Positions 38,130-47,739 of a stretch of 64,000 nucleotides of DNA are shown piece after piece. This stretch comes from Pectobacterium sp. CFBP8739. GTDB taxonomy: Bacteria; Pseudomonadota; Gammaproteobacteria; Enterobacterales; Enterobacteriaceae. Numbering within the stretch: position 1 is the stretch's first letter; each line of letters begins with the position of its first letter. Location of the stretch: contig NZ_JACDRR010000002.1 of NCBI RefSeq assembly GCF_013449375.1, forward strand, positions 1 to 64,000. The letters run 5' to 3'. Below the pieces are notes generated by a model that was not told the DNA's origin, searched no databases, and saw nothing but the letters and a program-made list of their open reading frames with translations. Both the position numbers and the translations under genes were made by a program.

Positions 38130-38728
38130 CGTCTCTGCCCCCGGTTAGTGTAATTGAAACGAAAGATTCTTTAAAAGCAAATATTGAAACTATCGTTACA
38201 GATATTAAGCAAGGAGCATGCCAGATTACATGAGTACTCTTAGCGATGAGGAGCTGCGTAGAAGGTCAGAGAGTTTTTCTAAATCACGGGATAGGACTAT
38301 GGATATGATTATGGATATGCGATATCGGTGAAAAATTTCGTGCGTGATTGCAGAAAGACTATTTATGCAACTCATGCACCACGCCCGACGTAGGACTGCT
38401 CAGTCGCCGCAGCCCTACGAACCCTGGCTTTCGGCGTGAATTATGCCGCTACGCGGTACATTCGAAACGCGTGTCATCCTGTCGAACCGCCTGTGACGCG
38501 CTCCCGACGCGGCACAGGCTTTCGCAGCGTCCATGCTGCTCATTCGGGATGCCCCACGTTTCTCATCATAATTTTTTACGCCTATGAACAGATAACAACG
38601 AGAAACAATCCACAGCGCTGCGTCACAAAAATAATCAGGTACTATCACGCCCGAAACGATCTGCACAGCTATATGGCAATCAGTTAAATAGCACCAAATT
38701 AGTGCAATAGCACCAAATTAACGCCCCA
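38130..38728. other. Intergenic region between importer operon and hpxU
   Basis: 599 bp holding the promoter of the minus-strand importer operon (close to 38130) and a repeat at 38366-38582. Two copies of ATTGAAAC (about 38150 and 38182) lie before the operon, and a related TGAAACAAACG (minus strand) lies near 39595 before hpxU-hpxW, possibly regulator half-sites. A 37-codon frame at 38218-38331 begins just after AAGGAG but with only one spacer base to its ATG. No other gene is seen. Confidence 0.5.
38366..38582 (-). repeat. Structured intergenic repeat, family 1, copy B
   Basis: Minus-strand homologue of 24240-24453. Stem 1 is GCCTGTG/CACAGGC (38513-38519 with 38489-38495) and stem 2 GTAGGGCT/AGTCCTAC. 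Against copy A, stem 1 has one compensatory change (A-T to T-A) and stem 2 three (C-G to G-C, C-G to T-A, G-C to T-A), plus one G-U wobble. Loops and flanks are well conserved, so the folded form is under selection. Confidence 0.85.
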
Positions 38729-39568
38729 TTAACGTTGCTCAAGCTCCTCCAGTTCACCATAAAGATCCGCGATCTGGTGAATACGCTGGCGTCCGTCACG
38801 CAGCATTTCATGTAATAACGCGTTGCTGATCACGTTCACCAGACTCATGGCAGAGGAATAGCTGTCGAATGCCGAGACGCTGTCCAGCGGGACGCACAAT
38901 GACCAGGTTGCCAGTGACATCAGCGCACTGGCTTGTGGTTCACACAGCAGCAGTACAGGCACGCCACGTTTTTGCAGTTGCGCCAGCAGCGGCTGAATCA
39001 GGCGCGGACGGCGGCGAAAGGCCACCACAATGACGACATCCTGTGCAGTGAGATCGACCAACTCTTCGGATAGCGTCTGCCCCGGCTGCGCCAGCAGGGT
39101 GACATGTTGACGAATCTGGAGCAGTTGTTGACGCAGGTGCAGCGCCACCGGATAGCTATTGCGCAGCCCAATCAGGCATAGGCGCTGCGCCTGCATCAGC
39201 GCCTGAATCACCGCGCCGAACTGTGTCGGGTCAATCTGGTTGATCCACTGCGTCAGGTTTGCCATTTCCTGTTTGTAATGCCGCGCCAGCAGCGTATTGC
39301 CCTGCACGGCATCGCGGTTATCCGCCAGCGGCATCCCACTCTGGCGCAGCGTTCTGAGCTCATCGCGCATGTCGCGGTAGCTGGGGTAACCCAACCGTTT
39401 AAACAACCGGCTGACGGTCGCTTTGGAGACACCACTTAGCCGCGCCAGCTCGGCGCTGTTGTAGCTAATCAGATCGTCAAAGTGATCAAAGATGAAATCC
39501 GCGACGCGCTGTTCCTGCGGTGAAAGCTCGCTGTAGCGATCCCGTAATCGTTCATCTATTTGCATCAT
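38729..39568 (-). CDS. hpxU: RpiR/MurR-family transcriptional regulator (HpxU-type)
   Basis: A 279-residue regulator. Residues 1-77 form the RpiR helix-turn-helix (LSPQEQRVADFIFDHFDD, ELARLSGVSKATVSRLFKRL), and residues 120-260 a SIS sugar/ligand-binding domain (LCLIGLRNSYPVALHLRQQL, DVVIVVAFRRRPRL). It sits between the importer-hpxJK operon and hpxWXYZ, divergent from the latter, as a local regulator would. The ligand is presumably a ureide-pathway intermediate. Confidence 0.85.
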   Translation of the reverse strand: MMQIDERLRDRYSELSPQEQRVADFIFDHFDDLISYNSAELARLSGVSKATVSRLFKRLGYPSYRDMRDELRTLRQSGMPLADNRDAVQGNTLLARHYKQEMANLTQWINQIDPTQFGAVIQALMQAQRLCLIGLRNSYPVALHLRQQLLQIRQHVTLLAQPGQTLSEELVDLTAQDVVIVVAFRRRPRLIQPLLAQLQKRGVPVLLLCEPQASALMSLATWSLCVPLDSVSAFDSYSSAMSLVNVISNALLHEMLRDGRQRIHQIADLYGELEELEQR

Positions 39569-39768
39569 CGTCTCTCACCCGTTGCACTTGCTGTAACGTT
39601 TGTTTCATGTCGCAGAACATAGCACAGGATTATGATAGTGATACAGGTACACATTCCTGAACGATAAAAGGTCTTTCCGTGCCAGTGAAAAACTGGAACG
39701 CCGTTTGCTTATAGCTAGGGTTAATAGAACTCATCACCCTACATAATATTTAAAAAAGGAATCCTGAG

Positions 39769-41373
39769 ATGATGCAAAGCAACACCGCCCCGCTGGGCAT
39801 GGCGGTAGCACCTCATCATTTAGCCAGTGCCAGCGCGTTGGCGGTTCTGCGTGAAGGCGGAAACGCCATTGAAGCCATGGTCGCAGCGGCAGCAACCATT
39901 GCGGTGGTGTACCCGCATATGAACGGCATCGGCGGAGACGGTTTCTGGCTGATTGTGCCACCACACGGCGAACCGATCGCCATTGATGCCAGCGGTGCCG
40001 CTGGGTCGCTGGCCTGCCGTGAATACTATCAGGGCGAAAGCCACATTCCGCATCGTGGACCTAAAGCGGCACTGACCGTCGCGGGCACCGTCGGCGGCTG
40101 GCAGGAAGCGCTGGCCTACTCACAAGAACTCACCTATTCACAAGAAATGGACAGTTCCCCGATTCCGCTCGCCCGTCTGTTATCTGACGCCATTCGCTAC
40201 GCGGCTGACGGTATTCCCGTCACCCAATCACAGGAAGATGCACTCACCCAGCGTTATCACGAACTGAGTGATTTCCCAGCCTTTAGCCAGATTTTTATGC
40301 CGCAGGGGAATGTTCCACGCGCCGGCAACCGTTTCACACAGCCAGATTTAGCCGATACCCTGACGACACTCAGCATTGAAGGGTTGGACAGTTTTTATCG
40401 CGGCTCCGTCGCTGCCCGACTATCGAAACAGATGGCGTTGATCGGTATGCCGCTGACGGCTGACGATCTGGCGAATTACCGCGCCAAACGGACAGCGCCG
40501 CTGGTGCTGAAGCACAGTAAAGGTGACATCTATAACCTCGCGCCGCCGACGCAAGGTCTGGTGTCGCTCGCCATTCTCGGCCTGACCGACCATTTAGCAA
40601 TGGAAGATTTGAACGATAGCCAGACGATCCACCGCATTGTCGAGTCAACCAAGCTGGCGTTTGGTTTGCGCGACCGTTTCATTACCGATCCCAAACTGAT
40701 GACGCAGGACGTTAAAACGCTGCTGGACAACAATGCGCTCGGTGCACTCGCGCGGCAGATCGATACCCGCAACGCCGCCCCGTGGGGCGAAGGTAAAGGC
40801 CCAGGGGACACCGTCTGGATGGGCGTATGCGATAGCAGCGGCCTATGCGTCTCTTTCATTCAAAGTATTTACCACGAGTTCGGCAGCGGCGTGGTATTGC
40901 CGGGAACCGGCGTGCTCTGGCAGAACCGCGGTGCCTCGTTCAGCCTCGATCCGGCGCACCTGTTAGCGTTAGAACCGGGTAAACAGCCTTTTCATACGTT
41001 AAACCCTGCCGCCGCACGTCTGTCCGACGGCCGAACGATGGTCTACGGGTCGATGGGCGGTGATGGGCAACCGCAGACGCAGGCGGCCATCTTTATCCGC
41101 CACGTCCAGCAAGGCATGCCGCTGCAGCAGGCGATTACCGCTCCGCGCTGGCTGCTGGGCCGAACCTGGGGACAAACCTCCGATACGTTGAAGCTCGAAG
41201 ATCGTTTTAAACCCGCCACCGTCGATGCCCTGCGCCAACTAGGTCACGATGTCGAGCTGCTGGGCAGCTTTAGTGAAACGGTCGGCCACGCTGGCGCCAT
41301 CGTGCGCCACACCAATGGCATGCTGGAAGGGGCGTTCGATCCACGCAGTAACGGCAGTGCGGCAGGCTTTTAA
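39769..41373 (+). CDS. hpxW: Gamma-glutamyltransferase-family oxamate amidohydrolase (HpxW)
   Basis: A 534-residue Ntn hydrolase of the gamma-glutamyltransferase family. The self-processing nucleophile is Thr348 in GPGDTVWMGVCDSSG, splitting the protein into large and small subunits. No signal peptide is seen, unlike true periplasmic GGT, so a cytoplasmic location is likely. In Klebsiella the same four-gene arrangement (hpxWXYZ) includes an enzyme shown to hydrolyse oxamate to oxalate and ammonia. An ATG pair follows GGAATCC. Confidence 0.87.
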   Translation: MMQSNTAPLGMAVAPHHLASASALAVLREGGNAIEAMVAAAATIAVVYPHMNGIGGDGFWLIVPPHGEPIAIDASGAAGSLACREYYQGESHIPHRGPKAALTVAGTVGGWQEALAYSQELTYSQEMDSSPIPLARLLSDAIRYAADGIPVTQSQEDALTQRYHELSDFPAFSQIFMPQGNVPRAGNRFTQPDLADTLTTLSIEGLDSFYRGSVAARLSKQMALIGMPLTADDLANYRAKRTAPLVLKHSKGDIYNLAPPTQGLVSLAILGLTDHLAMEDLNDSQTIHRIVESTKLAFGLRDRFITDPKLMTQDVKTLLDNNALGALARQIDTRNAAPWGEGKGPGDTVWMGVCDSSGLCVSFIQSIYHEFGSGVVLPGTGVLWQNRGASFSLDPAHLLALEPGKQPFHTLNPAAARLSDGRTMVYGSMGGDGQPQTQAAIFIRHVQQGMPLQQAITAPRWLLGRTWGQTSDTLKLEDRFKPATVDALRQLGHDVELLGSFSETVGHAGAIVRHTNGMLEGAFDPRSNGSAAGF

Positions 41374-41399
41374 TCATCAATTAACCGGGAGAACACCTC

Positions 41400-41597
41400 A
41401 TGACGACAACCGCTATCCATAGCGACACGTTAGCCGCTTACCTTCAGCAGATGGAAGCGCTACTGGCGCTGCAACTGAGTCAGGAACGACGTCAGGAGCT
41501 GTTAGTGCAGTTCAGCCGCATCCACGCCATGGCGCAGCCACTGATGGCTTTTCCTCTTGATGAACATCAGGAGATCGCTGGGGTGTATACGTTATGA
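41400..41597 (+). CDS. hpxX: HpxX/AtzG-like small protein
   Basis: A 65-residue protein (TLAAYLQQMEALLALQLSQ, then IHAMAQPLMAFPLDEHQEIA) of the AtzG/DUF4089 type. AtzG forms a small obligate subunit with AtzE-type amidases. GGGAGA precedes the ATG, and the stop overlaps the hpxY start (ATGA), matching a subunit pair. Confidence 0.85.
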   Translation: MTTTAIHSDTLAAYLQQMEALLALQLSQERRQELLVQFSRIHAMAQPLMAFPLDEHQEIAGVYTL

Positions 41598-42991
41598 GTT
41601 TATTCTCGACACAGCCGTCCTCATCGTTATCGATCCGACAGATTCAACAAGGTTTGCAGGCTGGCACGTTCTCCGCGAAGGAGCTTGCACAACAGACGCT
41701 GGACGCCATTGAGCAGGCTAACCCCACCATTAATGCCTATACCCATATCACCGGCGAACGCATGCTGGCAGAGGCTGAACATCTGGATGCTAGCCGTCAA
41801 CGCGGAGAAAGCTTGCCAGCGCTGGCCGGTGTACCTTACGCCGTAAAGAATCTGTTTGACGTCAGCGGTGAAACCACGCTGGCAGGTGCCGAACTTCTCC
41901 GCCAGCGCCCGCCCGCGACACAAGATGCCTTTGCCATCCGCCAGCTTGCCAGCCGGGGCGCGCTTCTGTCCGGCATGTTGAATATGGATGCCTACGCCTA
42001 TGGCTTTACCACCGAAAACAGTCATTACGGCGCTACGCATAACCCGCTTGATACACAGCGCATCGCTGGCGGATCGTCTGGCGGCTCGGCCGCGGCGGTA
42101 GCGGCGGGACTGGTTAATTTCACGCTGGGTAGCGACACCAACGGTTCAATCCGCGTGCCATCGTCGCTATGCGGTATTTTCGGGCTGAAGCCAACATTTG
42201 GCCGTTTATCGCGTCACGGTAGCCACCCGTTTGTCGCCAGCCTCGACCACATCGGCCCCTTGGCGCGCCGTACAGACGATCTGGCGTTAGTGTTTGATGC
42301 ACTACAAGGCCGCGATGAGAAAGACCGTTTTCAGGCTGAACGAGAAACGCAACAGACGGCCACACAGTTAGAAGCGGGCAGCGACGGATTGCGCTATGCG
42401 GTACTGGATGGCTATTTCTCCACATGGGCCAACGAGGAGGCCAACGCCGCCGTTCGTCAGATCGCACAGGCGCTGGGCGCACAGAACAGCCTGACGCTCA
42501 CCGATGCCGCACTGGCACGCAGCGCCGCCTTTATTCTGTCGGCCAGCGAAGGAGGAAATCAGTATCTACCTGACTTACGTACTCAGTCTGAGCGTTTCGA
42601 ACCGCTGTCACGCGAACGGCTGCTGGCTGGCGCGATGATCCCCGCCGCCTGGTATGTGCAGGCACAGCGCTTCCGTAACTATTTCCGCCAACAGACGCTG
42701 GCGTTGTTTGAACACACCGACCTGCTGATCGCCCCCGCGACCCCCTGCTCCGCCACACTCATCGGGCAGGACACCATGCGTATTAATGATACCGACCTGC
42801 CCGTCCGCGCCAGCATGGGCATGCTGACACAGCCGATCTCTTTCGTCGGTCTGCCTGTCGTGACGGTGCCGGTAGCAACCGCCAGCGGCCTGCCGATAGG
42901 CGTGCAGATTATTGCCGCACCGTGGCGCGAGGATCTTTGTCTGCGGACGGCGTGGGCGCTTGAGCAGAAGGGCATCACCTATACCTTATGA
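41594..42991 (+). CDS. hpxY: AtzE-type amidase (HpxY)
   Basis: A 465-residue amidase-signature enzyme. The Lys-cisSer-Ser triad is visible: Lys85 in YAVKNLFD, Ser161 in AGGSSGGSAA and Ser185 in GSDTNGSIRVPSSL. The usual Gly before the nucleophile motif is Asn here (DTNGS instead of DTGGS). In hpx clusters this enzyme is assigned to oxalurate breakdown. It partners with the small HpxX. Confidence 0.9.
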   Translation: MSLFSTQPSSSLSIRQIQQGLQAGTFSAKELAQQTLDAIEQANPTINAYTHITGERMLAEAEHLDASRQRGESLPALAGVPYAVKNLFDVSGETTLAGAELLRQRPPATQDAFAIRQLASRGALLSGMLNMDAYAYGFTTENSHYGATHNPLDTQRIAGGSSGGSAAAVAAGLVNFTLGSDTNGSIRVPSSLCGIFGLKPTFGRLSRHGSHPFVASLDHIGPLARRTDDLALVFDALQGRDEKDRFQAERETQQTATQLEAGSDGLRYAVLDGYFSTWANEEANAAVRQIAQALGAQNSLTLTDAALARSAAFILSASEGGNQYLPDLRTQSERFEPLSRERLLAGAMIPAAWYVQAQRFRNYFRQQTLALFEHTDLLIAPATPCSATLIGQDTMRINDTDLPVRASMGMLTQPISFVGLPVVTVPVATASGLPIGVQIIAAPWREDLCLRTAWALEQKGITYTL

Positions 42992-43002
42992 GGAAAGAAA
43001 AT

Positions 43003-43386
43003 ATGTTGCCTGACGATATTAACCAACCGGATGTGCTGGCCGACGTGACCGCCGCGTTCTATCGCTATGAGAAAGCCTTAACGGGTAATGACGTTGCGGT
43101 ACTGGATGAACTGTTCTGGCACGATGAAAAAACGGTGCGCTACGGCGCGGGAGAAAATCTGTACGGGATCGAGGAAATTCGCGCCTTTCGCCTCGCTCGC
43201 CCCTCCGCCGGTCTGGACAGAACCCTGCGTAATACGGTCATCACCACTTACGGTCATGATATGGCCGTCGCCAGCACGGAGTTTACCCGCGCAGGCAGTA
43301 CGAAGATCGGTCGCCAAATGCAAACCTGGGTAAAAATGCCCGAAGGCTGGCGTGTTGTCGCTGCCCACGTCAGCCTGATGAGTTAG
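43003..43386 (+). CDS. hpxZ: HpxZ/AtzH-like protein (SnoaL/NTF2 fold)
   Basis: A 127-residue protein with features of the NTF2-like fold (TAAFYRYEKALTGNDVAVLDEL, KIGRQMQTWVKMPEGWRVVAAHVSLM). AtzH-type proteins are amidase-cluster partners of uncertain role. The frame opens at 42988, with an ATGA overlap to hpxY, but AGGAAAG 6 bp before the ATG at 43003 and the family N-terminus LPDDINQPDV make the later start likelier. Last gene of hpxWXYZ. Confidence 0.87.
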   Translation: MLPDDINQPDVLADVTAAFYRYEKALTGNDVAVLDELFWHDEKTVRYGAGENLYGIEEIRAFRLARPSAGLDRTLRNTVITTYGHDMAVASTEFTRAGSTKIGRQMQTWVKMPEGWRVVAAHVSLMS

Positions 43387-43398
43387 TAACAATGAAGA

Positions 43399-43427
43399 AA
43401 ACAAGCGCAATATCTATGCGCTTGTTT
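43399..43427. terminator. Bidirectional terminator after hpxZ
   Basis: An 11-bp perfect stem AAACAAGCGCA / TGCGCTTGTTT with a 7-nt loop. The T-rich side suits plus-strand termination, and the minus strand continues TTGTTTTCTTC, suiting the facing small gene. Confidence 0.7.
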
Positions 43428-43441
43428 CAGTTCCCACTAAT

Positions 43442-43624
43442 CTACTTATCCGCCAAATTAGGATCATCTGAGGCCAGATAATATTTGCCATCAATAAGCA
43501 CATATTCACCAGAAGCCAGCTTACGCTTTATCACATCACGCGCGGCCATTTGCAGCTTTTTCCCCAAGGCGAAAAATGCCTGTTCCTGAAGACTTAACGT
43601 CGTAATATTGTGTGAGGATGACAT
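43442..43624 (-). CDS. Small unknown protein, 60 residues
   Basis: From the ATG at 43622-43624, preceded by AGGAGA with a 4-bp gap, the frame encodes MSSSHNITTLSLQEQAFFAL followed by GKKLQMAARDVIKRKLASG, EYVLIDGKYYLAS and DDPNLADK. No signal peptide or membrane segment is visible; the middle looks like an amphipathic basic helix and the end like a beta-hairpin. It is convergent with hpxZ across a bidirectional terminator. I do not recognise the family. The good ribosome site, own terminator and balanced composition support a real gene. Confidence 0.6.
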   Translation of the reverse strand: MSSSHNITTLSLQEQAFFALGKKLQMAARDVIKRKLASGEYVLIDGKYYLASDDPNLADK

Positions 43625-44287
43625 AGCTTCTCCTATCTGAACCAAGTCGATTAAATGACTGCATACCGGGGATAATACCGCCAAGCCTGTAACATCTCTA
43701 TTTCTCTTTCTGGCGTTGCCTCGCAATTATCAAAACAATTCAACACACCGACTTACAAATGGCATGCTCTATGCAAAAATGACAAATATATTATTCAGAA
43801 CACTCTCATTTATTGGTGAGAATTAACACTATCATTTCACCCATTATATCCTTGCTATACTGTATAAAATACCGACAGATATCATAAGTAAAAAATGTAC
43901 TTACGTCGGTCTATTTGAGTGTCTATAACCCGAAAAATGTGATTTATTTATCATATTATTCGATTAGTGAAATTCACTATAAATCGCGGTTTATCCACCA
44001 TCAGAAAAGGTTATATTCCCTGCGAATCCAACGCGTAGAAACCAACAGATAACACACTGTTATAAAAAGAATTATCCTTCCAACGTAAAATCATAAAGAT
44101 CACGTAAATCATGAAGATAAGACAGTAATAATAGCGTTACTGTTATCGCGAATATTCGTCTTCCGGGAAACGTCCTTGAGGCAATCAAGGGTTGTCTCAG
44201 AATCTGAGTATGGTAGGGTAGATTATGTTTAATCATTATCAGGGCTACGTTATAGAATTATAAACGACATAGGAAAACAATAATTTC
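43625..44287. promoter_or_regulatory. proU (proVWX) upstream regulatory region
   Basis: 663 AT-rich bases before proV. An extended -10 (TGCTATACT, 43853-43861) is the best promoter candidate, with a weak -35; proU in E. coli has a sigma-S and a sigma-70 promoter and is silenced by H-NS binding to curved AT-rich DNA, which this composition suits. A hairpin ACAGTAA (44122-44128) / TTACTGT (44137-44143) lies in the expected leader. No coding region is seen. Confidence 0.5.
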
Positions 44288-45490
44288 ATGGCAATTAAAC
44301 TTGAAGTAAAGAATCTTTATAAGATATTTGGCGAGCATCCTGACAGAGCATTTAAACTGATTGATAAAGGCCTGAGCAAAGATCAGGTATTTGAAAAAAC
44401 AGGGCTTACTGTCGGGGTAAAAGATGCCAGTCTGGCCATTGAAGAAGGCGAGATATTTGTCATCATGGGATTATCCGGCTCCGGCAAATCCACCATGGTA
44501 CGCCTTCTCAATCGTCTGATCGAACCCACTCGGGGTCAGGTGCTGATCGACGGTGAGGATATCGCTAAAATATCCGATACCGCGCTGCGCGACGTGCGCC
44601 GCAAGAAGATCAGTATGGTGTTCCAGTCCTTTGCACTCATGCCGCACCTGAATATTCTCAGCAACACCGCGTTTGGTATGGAACTCGCTGGCGTGCCGAA
44701 AGCGGAACGTGAGCAAAAAGCACTGGATGCCTTACAGCAGGTCGGTCTTGAAGCCTACGCCGCGTCTTACCCGGATGAGTTATCCGGCGGGATGCGCCAG
44801 CGTGTCGGCCTGGCTCGCGCATTAGCGAACGACCCCGATATCCTACTGATGGATGAGGCATTCTCCGCACTCGATCCGCTGATCCGTACTGAAATGCAGG
44901 ATGAGTTGATCAAACTCCAGTCTCGTCATCAACGCACTATCGTCTTTATCTCGCACGATCTGGATGAAGCGATGCGCATCGGTGACCGAATTGCCATCAT
45001 GCACGGCGGCGAAGTGATTCAGGTCGGTACGCCCGATGAGATCCTGAATAACCCCGCCAATGACTACGTGCGCACCTTTTTCCGCGGTGTCGATATCAGC
45101 CACGTGTTTAGCGCCAAAGATATCGCCCGTCGTCGCCCAGTCACCCTAATCCGTAAAACCCCCGGCGTAGGCCCACGTTCTGCGCTGAAAATCCTTCAGG
45201 ACGAAGACCGTGATTACGGCTATGTGCTAGAAGGCGGAAAACGCTTCATTGGCGTTGTGTCTATTGATTCACTGAAGCAGGCGCTGAAAGAACAGCAGCC
45301 GCTGGAACAGGCGTTACTGCCCGAACCTGCTCCCGTGCCCGCAGATATGTCACTCAACGAGCTGATTTCTCAGGTCGCACAGGCGCCCTGTGCCGTCCCT
45401 GTCGTCGGCGAAAATCACGAGTACATTGGCATCATTTCCAAAGGAATGTTGCTACAGGCACTGGATAAGGAAGGAGTGACCAATGAGTAA
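44288..45490 (+). CDS. proV: Glycine betaine/proline ABC transporter ATPase
   Basis: ATP-hydrolysing subunit of the ProU osmoprotectant importer. The 400 residues match E. coli ProV: Walker [10 protein letters not shown], signature [15 protein letters not shown], Walker [13 protein letters not shown], and tandem CBS domains from about 280 that sense ionic strength. Overlaps proW by 8 bp. Confidence 0.98.
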   Translation: MAIKLEVKNLYKIFGEHPDRAFKLIDKGLSKDQVFEKTGLTVGVKDASLAIEEGEIFVIMGLSGSGKSTMVRLLNRLIEPTRGQVLIDGEDIAKISDTALRDVRRKKISMVFQSFALMPHLNILSNTAFGMELAGVPKAEREQKALDALQQVGLEAYAASYPDELSGGMRQRVGLARALANDPDILLMDEAFSALDPLIRTEMQDELIKLQSRHQRTIVFISHDLDEAMRIGDRIAIMHGGEVIQVGTPDEILNNPANDYVRTFFRGVDISHVFSAKDIARRRPVTLIRKTPGVGPRSALKILQDEDRDYGYVLEGGKRFIGVVSIDSLKQALKEQQPLEQALLPEPAPVPADMSLNELISQVAQAPCAVPVVGENHEYIGIISKGMLLQALDKEGVTNE

Positions 45491-46664
45491 ATCAACGTCA
45501 AACCCGTGGGATACCACCACCACACCAAACCAGCCCGCCGAACAAGGCGCGGCCTCTCAACAGGGTAATAGCGCCGCGCCAAGCGATCCGTGGGCCACCA
45601 GCGCTGCCACTCAGGATACACCGGCTAACGGCAGCGATGCGTGGAGCAGTGCGCCGACGCCCGATGGTTCCGCTGATGCCGCCCATCAGGCTGCGCAATC
45701 AGGCACTGACTGGCTAAACAATTCTGCCCCTGCAACACCCGAACATTTCAACCTACTCGATCCGTTTAAGGACACGCTGATCCCGCTGGACAACTGGGTC
45801 ACCCACGGTATCGACTGGCTTGTGCTGCACTTCAGACCGGTTTTTCAGGGCGTGCGTGTGCCAGTCGACTTCATTCTGGGAGGCTTTCAACAGTTTCTGC
45901 TGGGGATGCCAGCACCAATCGCCATTCTGGTGTTTTCGCTGCTTGCCTGGCAGATGTCCAGTCTCGGCATGGGGGTCGCCACCCTGCTGTCGCTGATCGC
46001 CATTGGTGCCATTGGCGCCTGGTCGCAGGCCATGATCACGCTGGCTCTGGTGCTCACCGCACTGTTCTTCTGTGTACTCATCGGGCTACCCATGGGGATC
46101 TGGCTGGCGCGTAGCGAACGAGCCGCGAAGTTTATTCGTCCCTTGCTGGATGCCATGCAGACCACGCCCGCGTTTGTCTATCTGGTACCTATCGTCATGC
46201 TGTTCGGTATCGGTAACGTGCCGGGCGTCGTAGTGACCATCATCTTTGCCCTGCCGCCGATTATTCGCTTAACCATTTTGGGTATTCGTCAGGTTCCGGC
46301 CGATTTGATCGAGGCCGCGGAATCCTTCGGCGCCAGCCCGCGTCAGATGCTGTTTAAGGTTCAGCTTCCGCTGGCGATGCCAACCATTATGGCTGGCGTT
46401 AACCAAACCCTGATGCTGGCTCTGTCGATGGTGGTGATCGCCTCAATGATCGCCGTGGGTGGCCTGGGTCAGATGGTACTGCGCGGCATTGGCCGTCTGG
46501 ATATGGGACTGGCTGCCGTCGGCGGTGTCGGGATCGTTATTCTGGCCATTATTCTTGACCGTCTAACGCAGTCTCTCGGACGCGATCGCCGTAGCAAAGG
46601 CAACAAAAGCTGGTATGCCAGCGGCCCGATTGGCCTGCTGACCCGTCCTTTCATCAAACCATAA
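45483..46664 (+). CDS. proW: Glycine betaine/proline ABC transporter permease
   Basis: A 393-residue permease of ProU. As in E. coli, a long hydrophilic N-terminal tail (about 1-95) precedes the membrane segments; here it is rich in Ala, Gln, Pro, Asp and Trp with repeated SDPWATS/SDAWSS-like motifs. The EAA loop is [20 protein letters not shown]. Overlaps proV at its start. Confidence 0.97.
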   Translation: MSKSTSNPWDTTTTPNQPAEQGAASQQGNSAAPSDPWATSAATQDTPANGSDAWSSAPTPDGSADAAHQAAQSGTDWLNNSAPATPEHFNLLDPFKDTLIPLDNWVTHGIDWLVLHFRPVFQGVRVPVDFILGGFQQFLLGMPAPIAILVFSLLAWQMSSLGMGVATLLSLIAIGAIGAWSQAMITLALVLTALFFCVLIGLPMGIWLARSERAAKFIRPLLDAMQTTPAFVYLVPIVMLFGIGNVPGVVVTIIFALPPIIRLTILGIRQVPADLIEAAESFGASPRQMLFKVQLPLAMPTIMAGVNQTLMLALSMVVIASMIAVGGLGQMVLRGIGRLDMGLAAVGGVGIVILAIILDRLTQSLGRDRRSKGNKSWYASGPIGLLTRPFIKP

Positions 46665-46688
46665 CGCACGATAAAAACAGAGGGAATC

Positions 46689-47696
46689 ATGATGCGTAAC
46701 ACCACACTTTGGGCTGCCGCCCTGACGACCACACTGTTGAGTACACACGTTTACGCCGCTGACACCGCACAACCGGGCAAAGGTATTTCCGTTATCCCAG
46801 TACAAAGTACCATCTCCGAAGAAACATTCCAGACGCTGCTGGTCAGCCGCGCGTTAGAAAAGTTGGGCTATGACGTGCAGCCTCCGCGTGAAGTGGACTA
46901 TAACGTGGCCTACACCTCAATTGCCTCCGGCGATGCGACGTTTATCGCCGTGAACTGGGACCCGCTGCACGCCGACCAATATAAAGCCGCAGGCGGAGAT
47001 GCTAAGTTCTACCGTCAGGGTGAATATGTCTCCGGCGCCGCACAGGGTTACCTGATCGATAAGAAAACGGCTGAAAAATACAACATCACCAATATTGCGC
47101 AGTTAAAAGATCCGAAAATCGCCAAGCTGTTTGATACCAACGGCGATGGCAAAGCCGACTTGACGGGCTGTACGCCGGGCTGGGGATGCGAAGCGGCCAT
47201 CAATAACCACCTTCCAGCCTATGGCTTAAGCAACACGGTTGAGCATAATCAGGGTAACTATGCTGCGATGATCGCTGATACCATCACCCGTTATAAAGAA
47301 GGCAAGCCGATCCTGTACTACACTTGGACGCCATACTGGGTGAGCGACGTGCTGGTACCGGGACGTGACGTGGTGTGGTTGCAGGTACCGTTCTCTTCTC
47401 AACCGGGAGAAATGAAAGGCGTCAGCACCAAGTTGCCTAACGGCGCCGACTACGGTTTCCCAGTCAACAACATGAGAATTGCCGCGAATAAGGCATGGGC
47501 AGAGAAAAACCCTGCGGCCGCCAAGCTGTTCGCCATTATGAAACTGCCGATTGCCGATGTGAATGCGCAGAACCTTCGTATGCATGAAGGTCAGGGTTCA
47601 CAACAGGATATCGAGCGTCATGTTGATGGCTGGATCAAAGCCCACCAGCAGTTGTTTGACGGCTGGGTGAAAACCGCCGCTGACGCAGCGAAATAA
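46689..47696 (+). CDS. proX: Glycine betaine-binding periplasmic protein
   Basis: Periplasmic substrate-binding protein of ProU, 335 residues. Signal peptide ends [10 protein letters not shown] near residue 23. The ligand-binding segments are [27 protein letters not shown] (the disulfide pair) and [19 protein letters not shown], whose Trp residues form the aromatic betaine box. Last gene of proVWX. Confidence 0.97.
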   Translation: MMRNTTLWAAALTTTLLSTHVYAADTAQPGKGISVIPVQSTISEETFQTLLVSRALEKLGYDVQPPREVDYNVAYTSIASGDATFIAVNWDPLHADQYKAAGGDAKFYRQGEYVSGAAQGYLIDKKTAEKYNITNIAQLKDPKIAKLFDTNGDGKADLTGCTPGWGCEAAINNHLPAYGLSNTVEHNQGNYAAMIADTITRYKEGKPILYYTWTPYWVSDVLVPGRDVVWLQVPFSSQPGEMKGVSTKLPNGADYGFPVNNMRIAANKAWAEKNPAAAKLFAIMKLPIADVNAQNLRMHEGQGSQQDIERHVDGWIKAHQQLFDGWVKTAADAAK

Positions 47697-47739
47697 TCCA
47701 CCTGTAGATGAGTAATACGGTTCACTTAAGCATGGATTT

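Noticed and set aside
39769-41373. Classical periplasmic gamma-glutamyltranspeptidase (ggt)
   Set aside because: No signal peptide is present and the operon partners are hpxXYZ, which fits the oxamate-hydrolase branch.
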